From: Clostridia bacterium
Lineage (GTDB): Bacteria; Bacillota; Clostridia; Oscillospirales; CAG-382
DNA: 33,117 bases
Assembly: GCA_017381715.1 (NCBI GenBank)
Contig: JAFOBR010000054.1
Coordinates: forward strand, 1 to 33,117
Direction of reading: 5' to 3'
Under the pieces are notes generated by a model. That model did no database searches. It worked only from the letters and a program-made list of their open reading frames with translations, and was not told the origin of the DNA. Positions 16,144-22,119 of this stretch are shown one piece after another (position 1 is the stretch's first letter; every line of letters begins with the position of its first letter). The position numbers and the translations under genes are program-made.

Positions 16144-16172
16144 TTGACATTTCAAAAAGTGCGTGTTATAAT
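16144..16172 (+). promoter_or_regulatory. Consensus sigma-70 promoter for the zinc-ribbon membrane gene
   Basis: Perfect TTGACA (16144-16149) and TATAAT (16167-16172) are 17 bases apart with a TGT extended -10. It is the strongest promoter in the window by consensus. Confidence 0.9.
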
Positions 16173-16202
16173 ATACACAACAAAACAGAATAGGAGGCTT
16201 GT

Positions 16203-16742
16203 ATGGTCTGTAAAAAGTGTGAAGCCGTAATCCCGGACAATGCTTTAAAATGTCCTGCCTGCGGTACGAGAACCATAAATATGAAAATAAGCCGAGGCGC
16301 AAAGCTTTTGGCTTTTTCGGCGATATCCGCAGATGCTTTGTCTTTCCTTATGGGCATTATTAACATTTGTGTTTTGATTTCTTCCGCTCACTATGTAACC
16401 GATCTGGAAGGCTTCTTCTTTTTGAAAAACCAACAAATGTACTTAATGTATCCCGCCTTACCGAAAATAGATATATTGTTCGGAATACTCGTTTTGCTTT
16501 TACCGTTTCTTTCCGCATTTTCACGACGCAAAATGAAATATTTTGAAAGATCCGGACTAATCTTGATAACCGCAGTCCATATAGCTACTTTGCTGTGGGG
16601 TATTTTGTATCTTGTGCTTTGCCGCTATATAACCGGAATCGTTTCTCCGATAACAACCTTCTGTATCTGGCAAGCTGTTGTTTTTGCAGTGTTATCGGCT
16701 TCTTCTCTTACTCACCTGTGGCGTTCGGGAATGTTCGTTTAA
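16203..16742 (+). CDS. Zinc-ribbon membrane protein
   Basis: 179 residues; the ATG at 16203 follows AGGAGG at 16192-16197. Residues 3-21 hold two CxxC pairs (CKKC and CPAC), a zinc_ribbon_2-type finger. Four hydrophobic segments follow (about 36-62, 90-112, 120-142 and 150-170). Such N-terminal zinc ribbons are common in Clostridial membrane proteins of unknown role. The ribbon should face the cytoplasm. It is transcribed alone from a consensus promoter that points away from the HTH-TPR regulator. No T-tract follows on its own strand, so its 3' end is unclear. Confidence 0.87.
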   Translation: MVCKKCEAVIPDNALKCPACGTRTINMKISRGAKLLAFSAISADALSFLMGIINICVLISSAHYVTDLEGFFFLKNQQMYLMYPALPKIDILFGILVLLLPFLSAFSRRKMKYFERSGLILITAVHIATLLWGILYLVLCRYITGIVSPITTFCIWQAVVFAVLSASSLTHLWRSGMFV

Positions 16743-16790
16743 TTAAAGTTTTCTGTTTTTTCGGTATTTCTTTTTATATATAGTTACATA

Positions 16791-16828
16791 CAAAAATCCC
16801 CGTTTGCATTTGAGTGCAAACGGGGATT
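16791..16828 (-). terminator. Intrinsic terminator of the DHHW-like lipoprotein gene
   Basis: A 14-base stem AATCCCCGTTTGCA/TGCAAACGGGGATT (16795-16808 and 16815-16828) with a 6-base loop. The minus-strand product continues as TTTTTG. It lies 18 bases after the stop. Confidence 0.9.
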
Positions 16829-16846
16829 AGCGTTTATATATTTAAA

Positions 16847-18145
16847 TTATTTTCCGATCAGCTTTAAATAATAGTTGCAATAAGCGTCACCGTTGGAGGT
16901 GGATGCGGTTGCGAAGAGAATTATATCGTCTACGCCCTCATTTTTAACCAGAGGTCGGATATCAATATCGATATGTCTGGGGTCGATAACGATTATCTTT
17001 CCGTAATGCTCGATAAGGAACGGAACGAATGCGTTACCGGAGGATTCCTTTATAACCAAAGCCACCTTGCTTTGATCGTTTTCGGGAACGACTATCTCTG
17101 CATAAGGCTGGTCGCCGATTAAGAAGCAGGAATAGGTTTCTATATTCGTATGCACGCAGGTATCGTATTGTCCTTTAATGTTTTTCTCTGCGTCGTAATA
17201 TATCGTATAAGTGTGTTTCTTGCGGGGCATGTATGCGTGCAAGGTGTCATAGAAGGTATTTACTCGATCGTCTTTTGCGTAATGGTTTGTAAGACCGATA
17301 AATTCGGTTGTGAGCACACGGTCTTCAAACGCGGAAAGAGGAGTGGGAGTAAGACCTATGGATTTTGCATATTCACAGTAGGTGTAATACGCTCCAAGCT
17401 GTGTCCAGTGGAAGTCGCTCTTGAAAAACAGATATTCTCCTTTGTGCTTTTCGAAGGTGCTCCTCAGGTTGATATAGTTTACGTCGCCGTACATAACGGA
17501 TGCCATATCGTCCAATACCTTGCCTTGGTCATTAAGCATTGCTTGCACATAGGGGTTTTTAATATTTATGGAATTTGCGGGATGGTTGATCGCGGTAATA
17601 CGCACGCCGGGAAAGGTTTCGGTGTATTTTACGTATGCATCCGCATATCTTTGAGAAACACGTTTGTTGAAATATGCCTGAGAATATGCCGCACCGTCAT
17701 ACAGCAGATAACCGGAGGCAATAAACTCTGCGTCCCCCGCATCGGTGAATACCTCCTCGGGCACAGATGATTCTTCGGGAGGGGTTGAGGATTCCTCGGG
17801 CACGGAGGTTTCTTCGGGAGGCACAGAGGATTCCTCGGGAGGAATGTACGTAGACTCTTCCTGAGGTTTACTGCTTTCCTCTGCAGGAGTGCTTATATCA
17901 TCGCTTGTTTCAACAGATTCTTCATTTTCAACGTAAGAATTTTCTTGTGACATATCGTTTTCTTCGCTTTCGGTGGAGTTATTGCTCGGTTCACTTTCTG
18001 CTTCGGAATCCTCGGTCGATACCTGAGGAATACTTATATCTTCCGGGGGCGCAGTCGAAGAATTTTCGTCTGCCGCTTCCACGCATCCAAACAACAAAGC
18101 AAATGCAAGCAGGAATATAACGGAAAACAGTATATGCTTTTTCAT
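16847..18145 (-). CDS. DHHW-like (AlgX/AlgJ-related) surface lipoprotein
   Basis: 432 residues. The signal peptide has lipobox L-F-G-C with Cys21. A 110-residue linker of Ser, Glu, Pro and Thr follows (about 24-135) and includes near-identical PPEESS-type repeats. The folded domain (about 140-432) contains FFKSDFHWTQLGAYYTYCEYAKSIG, matching the D-H-H-W signature of DHHW/AlgX-like SGNH-type proteins, except that the first His is Phe here. Relatives act in or near polysaccharide O-acetylation. The second His and the Trp remain, so activity is uncertain. The long linker would hold the domain away from the membrane through the cell wall. It is monocistronic. No MBOAT acetyltransferase partner is nearby. 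Confidence 0.87.
   Translation of the reverse strand: MKKHILFSVIFLLAFALLFGCVEAADENSSTAPPEDISIPQVSTEDSEAESEPSNNSTESEENDMSQENSYVENEESVETSDDISTPAEESSKPQEESTYIPPEESSVPPEETSVPEESSTPPEESSVPEEVFTDAGDAEFIASGYLLYDGAAYSQAYFNKRVSQRYADAYVKYTETFPGVRITAINHPANSINIKNPYVQAMLNDQGKVLDDMASVMYGDVNYINLRSTFEKHKGEYLFFKSDFHWTQLGAYYTYCEYAKSIGLTPTPLSAFEDRVLTTEFIGLTNHYAKDDRVNTFYDTLHAYMPRKKHTYTIYYDAEKNIKGQYDTCVHTNIETYSCFLIGDQPYAEIVVPENDQSKVALVIKESSGNAFVPFLIEHYGKIIVIDPRHIDIDIRPLVKNEGVDDIILFATASTSNGDAYCNYYLKLIGK
17754..17831. repeat. Two in-frame 39-base tandem repeats in the lipoprotein linker
   Basis: Units 17754-17792 and 17793-17831 share most bases and each encodes 13 residues of the Ser-Thr-Pro-Pro-Glu-Glu type. A partial third copy follows. 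The multiple-of-three length preserves the frame, so copy-number change would alter linker length only. Confidence 0.8.
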
Positions 18146-18187
18146 ATTTTACGCCTCGCGTTCAAGTTTTTTATTTTTCTTGCAGAC

Positions 18188-18216
18188 AGTGTAGCATATG
18201 CTTTTTGTATTGTCAA
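18188..18216 (-). promoter_or_regulatory. Promoter for the DHHW-like lipoprotein gene
   Basis: Minus strand TTGACA (18216-18211), 17-base spacer, TACACT (18193-18188). A perfect 10-base palindrome AGCATATGCT (18193-18202) lies in the spacer against the -10 and could be an operator. Confidence 0.72.
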
Positions 18217-18234
18217 TGTTAATAGCGCAATAAT

Positions 18235-18259
18235 ACAACAGATTATTTTTATCTGTTGT
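18235..18259. promoter_or_regulatory. Perfect 9-base inverted repeat, candidate operator
   Basis: ACAACAGAT (18235-18243) and ATCTGTTGT (18251-18259) are separated by 7 A/T bases. The right arm overlaps the -35 of the rhodanese promoter. The centre-to-centre spacing of 16 bases suits a dimeric regulator. The regulator is unknown. Confidence 0.55.
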
Positions 18260-18284
18260 TGTTTGGCAAAAAGTGTGTTATAAT
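18256..18284 (+). promoter_or_regulatory. Promoter of the rhodanese-GNAT-SDR-methyltransferase unit
   Basis: TTGTTG (18256-18261), 17-base spacer, perfect TATAAT (18279-18284) preceded by TGT. No other clear promoter appears before the terminator at 22074, so it may drive seven genes. Confidence 0.8.
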
Positions 18285-18313
18285 ATATTTAGGCAATAAA
18301 TTGAGGTGATACT

Positions 18314-18712
18314 GTGAAAAACACAAAAGGATGGTTAATTATGTTTTTGATCTCTGTTTCGGTTTTCGGCTTGTTTTCCTGCGGTGGAAGTAACGGCAGT
18401 GCTTCCTATGAGCAGATATCCCAAAAAGAAGCCAAAGAAATTATGGATACCGTTTCCGATTATATTATTATCGATGCCCGCACGGAAGAGGAATTTGCCG
18501 AAGGGCATATCAAGGGCGCAATATTGATTCCCGAATACGAAATAGCCGAAAAGGCTCCCTCTCTGATTCCTCAAAAGGATGCGCTTATTCTCGTATATTG
18601 CCGCAGCGGCAGACGAAGCAAAATAGCATCCGAGGAGCTTGTTAAGCTGGGGTATACCAACGTAAAAGAGTTTGGCGGAATAATAGATTGGCAGTACGAG
18701 ATAGTTGAATAG
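18314..18712 (+). CDS. Rhodanese-domain lipoprotein
   Basis: 132 residues from the GTG at 18314, after GAGGTG at 18303-18308. The signal peptide has lipobox L-F-S-C with Cys23. One rhodanese domain (about 33-130) has the DARTEEEFAEGHIKGA entry and the active-site loop CRSGRRS with Cys96, the residue expected to carry persulfide. The single-domain, membrane-anchored form outside the cell is seen in many Firmicutes; its sulfur donor and acceptor are unknown. It is the first gene of a probable seven-gene transcript, with the next ATG 9 bases after its stop, though nothing links its chemistry to the downstream enzymes. Confidence 0.94.
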   Translation: MKNTKGWLIMFLISVSVFGLFSCGGSNGSASYEQISQKEAKEIMDTVSDYIIIDARTEEEFAEGHIKGAILIPEYEIAEKAPSLIPQKDALILVYCRSGRRSKIASEELVKLGYTNVKEFGGIIDWQYEIVE

Positions 18713-18720
18713 AGGCTGAA

Positions 18721-19242
18721 ATGGTAATTGAAACTGAACGTCTTATACTAAGAGAATACACTTTAAAGGATTTTGATGTTCTTTATGCTATTCTTTCCGA
18801 CCCCGAAACTATGAAGCATTATCCCAAGCCCTATGACGAAGCGGGTACTATGCGCTGGCTGAATTGGAGCCTTGATAATTACCGTAAATACGGCTTTGGT
18901 CTGTGGGCAATAGAGCTTAAAGAAAACGGCGAATTTATCGGGGATTGCGGTATTACTATGCAGAATATCGACGGAGACACCCTTCCCGAAATAGGATATC
19001 ATATACACAAGGACCATTGGCGCAAAGGCTATGCAAAAGAAGCCTGCGCCGCGGTAAAGGAATGGTTTTTCAAAAATACGGATTACGACAGCGTGTATTC
19101 CTATATGAACAGTGAAAACGTTGCGTCCTGCGCTACGGCGGCATCCAACGGTATGACAAAAATAAAGGAATATACGGATGGTGAAGAAAACCTATGCGTG
19201 TATACCATCACCCGCAAGGAATGGGAAACCGTTAAAGATTGA
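18721..19242 (+). CDS. GNAT-family N-acetyltransferase, RimJ/RimL-like
   Basis: 173 residues. It begins IETERLILREYTLKDFD, the standard start of RimJ/RimL-type acetyltransferases. WAIELKENGEFIGDCGI and PEIGYHIHKDHWRKGYAKEAC follow. The last contains the acetyl-CoA pyrophosphate-binding motif (R/Q-x-x-G-x-A appears as RKGYAKEA, about 100-107). The C-terminal strand has YSYMNSENVAS. The substrate cannot be read from the sequence; amines or protein N-termini are usual. GAGG lies 8 bases upstream of the ATG. The second GNAT gene begins 10 bases after its stop and is not a close duplicate. Confidence 0.94.
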   Translation: MVIETERLILREYTLKDFDVLYAILSDPETMKHYPKPYDEAGTMRWLNWSLDNYRKYGFGLWAIELKENGEFIGDCGITMQNIDGDTLPEIGYHIHKDHWRKGYAKEACAAVKEWFFKNTDYDSVYSYMNSENVASCATAASNGMTKIKEYTDGEENLCVYTITRKEWETVKD

Positions 19243-19252
19243 GGATATATTA

Positions 19253-19759
19253 ATGAACAGATTGTTTTTGGTAAGACCGTCAACAGAATACGAGCAGCAG
19301 GTTATGGCGTATAAGGACGAAATGCTGCAAAACGGCGATAGCTTCGACGGTTGCGCGGGACTTGATGAGGTCGGTTCATATACGGATTGGATGGATTTTG
19401 AAAACAGATTAAAGAAAAAAGGCTGGGTGCCTTCAGAGGTGTTTCTCGCTGTCAGAGCAGAAGATAACAAGGTGGTCGGAGTTATTGATTATCGGCGTCC
19501 GTTAACGCCGTTTTTACTGCAGTACGGCGGGAATATCGGCTACAGCATTCTGCCAAGCGAGCGTCAAAAAGGATACGCTACGGAAATGCTTGGTCTTTTG
19601 TTGCCGATATGCAAGGAATACGGCGAAGAAAAGGTGCTTCTCACCTGCAACAAAGCAAATCAGGCGTCCAAACGCGCCATTATCAAAAACGGCGGCGTGT
19701 TGGAAAACGAGGTTTGCGGCGAACACGGCGTTATTGAACGCTATTGGATAAAACTGTAA
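19253..19759 (+). CDS. GNAT-family N-acetyltransferase
   Basis: 168 residues from the ATG at 19253 after GAGGATA; a longer frame from 19178 would overlap the previous gene by 65 bases. N-terminal FLVRPSTEYEQQVMAYKDEM and NGDSFDGCAGLDEV are typical of a clostridial acetyltransferase subfamily. The acetyl-CoA motif is SERQKGYATEML (about 102-113), preceded by GGNIGYSILP. NKANQASKRAIIKNGG lies near the end. The substrate is unknown. It shares little with the preceding GNAT beyond the fold, so the pair was probably assembled rather than duplicated in place. The SDR gene starts 26 bases downstream. Confidence 0.93.
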   Translation: MNRLFLVRPSTEYEQQVMAYKDEMLQNGDSFDGCAGLDEVGSYTDWMDFENRLKKKGWVPSEVFLAVRAEDNKVVGVIDYRRPLTPFLLQYGGNIGYSILPSERQKGYATEMLGLLLPICKEYGEEKVLLTCNKANQASKRAIIKNGGVLENEVCGEHGVIERYWIKL

Positions 19760-19785
19760 TCAAGCAATCAAGGGGAGGATTTAAA

Positions 19786-20586
19786 ATGAAACCGTCTGTT
19801 CTGATCACGGGCGCATACGGCGGTATGGGGTCCGCCACGGCGAAGCTGCTGGCAAAAAGCGGATACCGCGTTTTTGCTCTGGATAAGACCGCGGGCGAAG
19901 CCGAAGAAAATATTATACCCATAAAAGCGGATATCACCGATGAAAACAGCGTTTCAGACGCATTCCGCGCCGTAGTAGAGCAGACGGAGAGTCTGTTTGC
20001 CATTATTCATTTTGCGGGGATATATATGCTGGATTCTCTTGTAGAGATGGAAAACGCGGATTTTGAAAGGATATTTAAAATAAATCTGGGCGGAGTATTT
20101 CTTGTAAACAAGCATTTTCTTCCCCTTCTTGAAAGCGGCTCCCGTATTCTTATCACCACCAGCGAGCTTGCGTCCCTCGACCCTCTTCCTTTTACGGGTG
20201 TTTACGCAGTCACCAAGGGCGCTCTGGATAAGTATGCCTATTCTCTTAGGATGGAACTGCAGTTAAAGAATATAAAGGTAAGCGTTCTCCGCGCGGGGGC
20301 GGTGTCCACGGGTATGCTGGGCGTTTCTACCGATGCGCTGGACCGTTTCTGCCAAAAGACCGCCCTTTATTCCTGCAATGCCAAGCGGTTTAAAAGAATA
20401 GTTGACAGCGTGGAGGCAAAAAGCGTGGCGCCTTCCCGTATTGCAGATAAGGTGAATAAGATACTCCGTAAGCGAAGCCCCCGCTTTGCGTACGGTATCA
20501 ACCGAAATCCGCTTTTACTTATGTTAAACGCCCTGCCGAAGAGAATACAGCTGTTTATAATAAAACGGGTACTTATAACCCGATAA
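19786..20586 (+). CDS. Short-chain dehydrogenase/reductase
   Basis: 266 residues from the ATG at 19786, after GGGGAGGA. A classical SDR with cofactor motif TGAYGGMG (8-15), Asp33 after the second strand suggesting NAD preference, AGIY in place of NNAG (78-80 region), Asn100 in KINLGG, Ser126 region in TTSELAS, and catalytic Tyr140/Lys144 in YAVTK. The usual NNAG Asn-Asn pair is His-Phe here. The C-terminal 60 residues are basic and partly hydrophobic (PLLLMLNALPKRIQLFIIK), which suggests peripheral membrane contact, as in some SDRs acting on lipids or sugars. The substrate is unknown. The methyltransferase gene begins 15 bases later. Confidence 0.93.
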   Translation: MKPSVLITGAYGGMGSATAKLLAKSGYRVFALDKTAGEAEENIIPIKADITDENSVSDAFRAVVEQTESLFAIIHFAGIYMLDSLVEMENADFERIFKINLGGVFLVNKHFLPLLESGSRILITTSELASLDPLPFTGVYAVTKGALDKYAYSLRMELQLKNIKVSVLRAGAVSTGMLGVSTDALDRFCQKTALYSCNAKRFKRIVDSVEAKSVAPSRIADKVNKILRKRSPRFAYGINRNPLLLMLNALPKRIQLFIIKRVLITR

Positions 20587-20601
20587 AACGGAAGAAAAAA
20601 G

Positions 20602-21201
20602 ATGACGGATAACGAAAACACCTGGGATAAGCTTTTGCACATAAAAACAAGCGGTCGGGATGACTCAAATTCAGATCAATACCGCTACCCCTACGAGCCT
20701 ACGCCGTATTCGGTTCTGGAACGTCTGGCAAACTGCGGTCTTATCCGCAAAGGGGACACGGTTCTGGATTACGGATGCGGTAAGGGCAGAGTGTCCTTTT
20801 TCCTGTCCTATCAGACAAAAGCAAAGACTATAGGGATCGAATACGACGAGCGGATTTACACCCGCGCTGCCGAAAACCAAAAGACCGCTCGGTCAAAAGC
20901 AGACTTCGTCTTCGGACGGGCGGAGGAGCTTGAAATTCCTGCGGAAGTAAACGTTTGCTATTTCTTCAACCCCTTTTCCGTGGAGATACTTAAATCGGTT
21001 TTGGCAAGAATTACGGAATCCTATTACGAAGCTCCAAGGGAAATACTTTTGTTTTTCTATTATCCGTCGGATGAATATATGTGCTGTCTTGCCGCGGCGG
21101 ATGAATTTGAATTTTACGATGAGATCGACTGCACAGACCTTTTTAGCGGAAACGACCGCCGTGAACGGATAATGATCTTCCGCCTGCCGATGATGGAATA
21201 A
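20602..21201 (+). CDS. SAM-dependent methyltransferase
   Basis: 199 residues. The class I methyltransferase core has motif I VLDYGCGKG (54-62), GIEYD (78-82) for the ribose acid, and a post-motif region CYFFNPFS where many relatives have an Asn/Asp-Pro-Pro-Phe-like substrate loop. The N-terminus has a conserved-looking YPYEPTPYSVLERL stretch that could cap the site. NPFS could suit methylation of an amino group, but the substrate cannot be decided from this. GGAAGAAA is a modest ribosome-binding site 8 bases before the ATG. It lies in the same transcript as the SDR and GNAT genes. Confidence 0.9.
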   Translation: MTDNENTWDKLLHIKTSGRDDSNSDQYRYPYEPTPYSVLERLANCGLIRKGDTVLDYGCGKGRVSFFLSYQTKAKTIGIEYDERIYTRAAENQKTARSKADFVFGRAEELEIPAEVNVCYFFNPFSVEILKSVLARITESYYEAPREILLFFYYPSDEYMCCLAAADEFEFYDEIDCTDLFSGNDRRERIMIFRLPMME

Positions 21202-21222
21202 TAAAAAGAAAGGAAAATCAAA

Positions 21223-21552
21223 ATGATAACATTCGATCAATTCAAGCAACTTATGTCTTTTGAAACGGAAGGAAAGTACTGCATCGAAATTGCCTTTTCG
21301 GTAAAGGATCAGGGGAAATTCAGCTCTTGCTGGATGGGCAAAACGCCCGAAGAAAAGTCGAAAGCAGATTTATATTGGTTCGGACTCACCGAGAATGGCG
21401 ACAATGCATTTGAATACTGCACCTTTGAAGAGTTTGTATCCGCAAAAGTGTTTGAAGGAAGATCGCTTTTTGAAATTTGGAACGAAGTTATCATATCGGC
21501 AATCGACGGTTGCGATCCCGAGGAGCAAATTCTGCATTATATCGGAGAATAA
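21223..21552 (+). CDS. Hypothetical acidic protein, 109 residues
   Basis: The start follows AGAAAGGAAA at 21206-21215. The product is acidic and soluble, rich in Trp, Phe and Tyr, with no signal or membrane segment. Segments such as SCWMGKTPEEKSKADLYWFGL and FVSAKVFEGRSLFEIWNEV look like a compact alpha/beta fold. I recognise no family. Size, acidity and lack of motifs are common in immunity-type or SMI1-like proteins, but no toxin gene is adjacent, so that is only a suggestion. It lies 21 bases after the methyltransferase stop and 33 before the next gene, in the same probable transcript. Confidence 0.8.
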   Translation: MITFDQFKQLMSFETEGKYCIEIAFSVKDQGKFSSCWMGKTPEEKSKADLYWFGLTENGDNAFEYCTFEEFVSAKVFEGRSLFEIWNEVIISAIDGCDPEEQILHYIGE

Positions 21553-21585
21553 TCAAACTAACATAAAACTTATGTGGAGGTTAAT

Positions 21586-22071
21586 ATGGATTTTAACCCT
21601 ATTGACAAAATACCCGAACTTATAGAATTGCTTAAAGCCTATAACCCGATAATCCGCACGAAAACCGACAAAGGATACGATTGGCTGGCAGAAGATTCCT
21701 TTTGCATAGAAATCCCAAACCTCAACGCAGATAAAAATATCACAATCGAATGTGAAAATGAGGGAGAATTCACGGTTTGCTTTGCTTACTTTCATTCCCA
21801 TTATTTGGATGATTACGGATACAGCAATATGTGCGATGATTTGTCAAATTTACTTACCGGCAAAACCTGTTCCGCCGCCATATTCTGCGGAAGCGGAAAC
21901 GAATGGAAGGGAAGCACGATGATCGAAAAAGACAAAATTTCACTTCCCATTGAAGAAATCTTTTCTTTCGTATATGAACATGATAAGTTTGCAGAACAGC
22001 TCCGTACAAACGGGGGAGAGGCGCGGTTTGATTTTTGGGACGGCAGCCTGAACAAAATAATAAAGTTATAA
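21586..22071 (+). CDS. Hypothetical acidic protein, 161 residues
   Basis: The ATG at 21586 follows TGGAGG at 21573-21578; a start at 21574 would lie in the ribosome-binding site. The product is acidic and soluble with no signal peptide. It contains FCIEIPNLNADKNITIECENEGEFTVCFAYFHSHY and ends FDFWDGSLNKIIKL. It is not clearly homologous to the preceding small protein, although both have a C-I-E-I segment followed by a strand. I do not recognise a family. It is the last gene before the strong terminator at 22074. Possible roles include an immunity-like or nucleotide-pathway accessory protein; neither is supported by a motif. Confidence 0.82.
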   Translation: MDFNPIDKIPELIELLKAYNPIIRTKTDKGYDWLAEDSFCIEIPNLNADKNITIECENEGEFTVCFAYFHSHYLDDYGYSNMCDDLSNLLTGKTCSAAIFCGSGNEWKGSTMIEKDKISLPIEEIFSFVYEHDKFAEQLRTNGGEARFDFWDGSLNKIIKL

Positions 22072-22073
22072 GC

Positions 22074-22106
22074 AAAAAGTCTGTCCTTTGCGGGACAGAC
22101 TTTTTT
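22074..22106. terminator. Intrinsic terminator, bidirectional
   Basis: A 13-base stem AAAAAGTCTGTCC/GGACAGACTTTTT (22074-22086 and 22093-22105) has a 6-base loop, with T through 22106. Both strands exit into T-runs. It ends the seven-gene plus-strand unit and the convergent pepF gene. Confidence 0.93.
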
Positions 22107-22119
22107 GTCGGTGTTGTTT

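Noticed and set aside
17754..17831. Possible CRISPR-like direct repeats
   Set aside because: The repeats are contiguous, in frame and encode a low-complexity linker. There are no unique spacers.
18235..18259. Intrinsic terminator for this A/T-rich hairpin
   Set aside because: The stem is A/T-rich and short, no T-tract follows, and no gene ends nearby. Its overlap with the -35 favours an operator.
18721..19759. The two GNAT genes as a tandem duplication
   Set aside because: Their N-termini and acetyl-CoA motifs differ and match different subfamilies; only the fold is shared.
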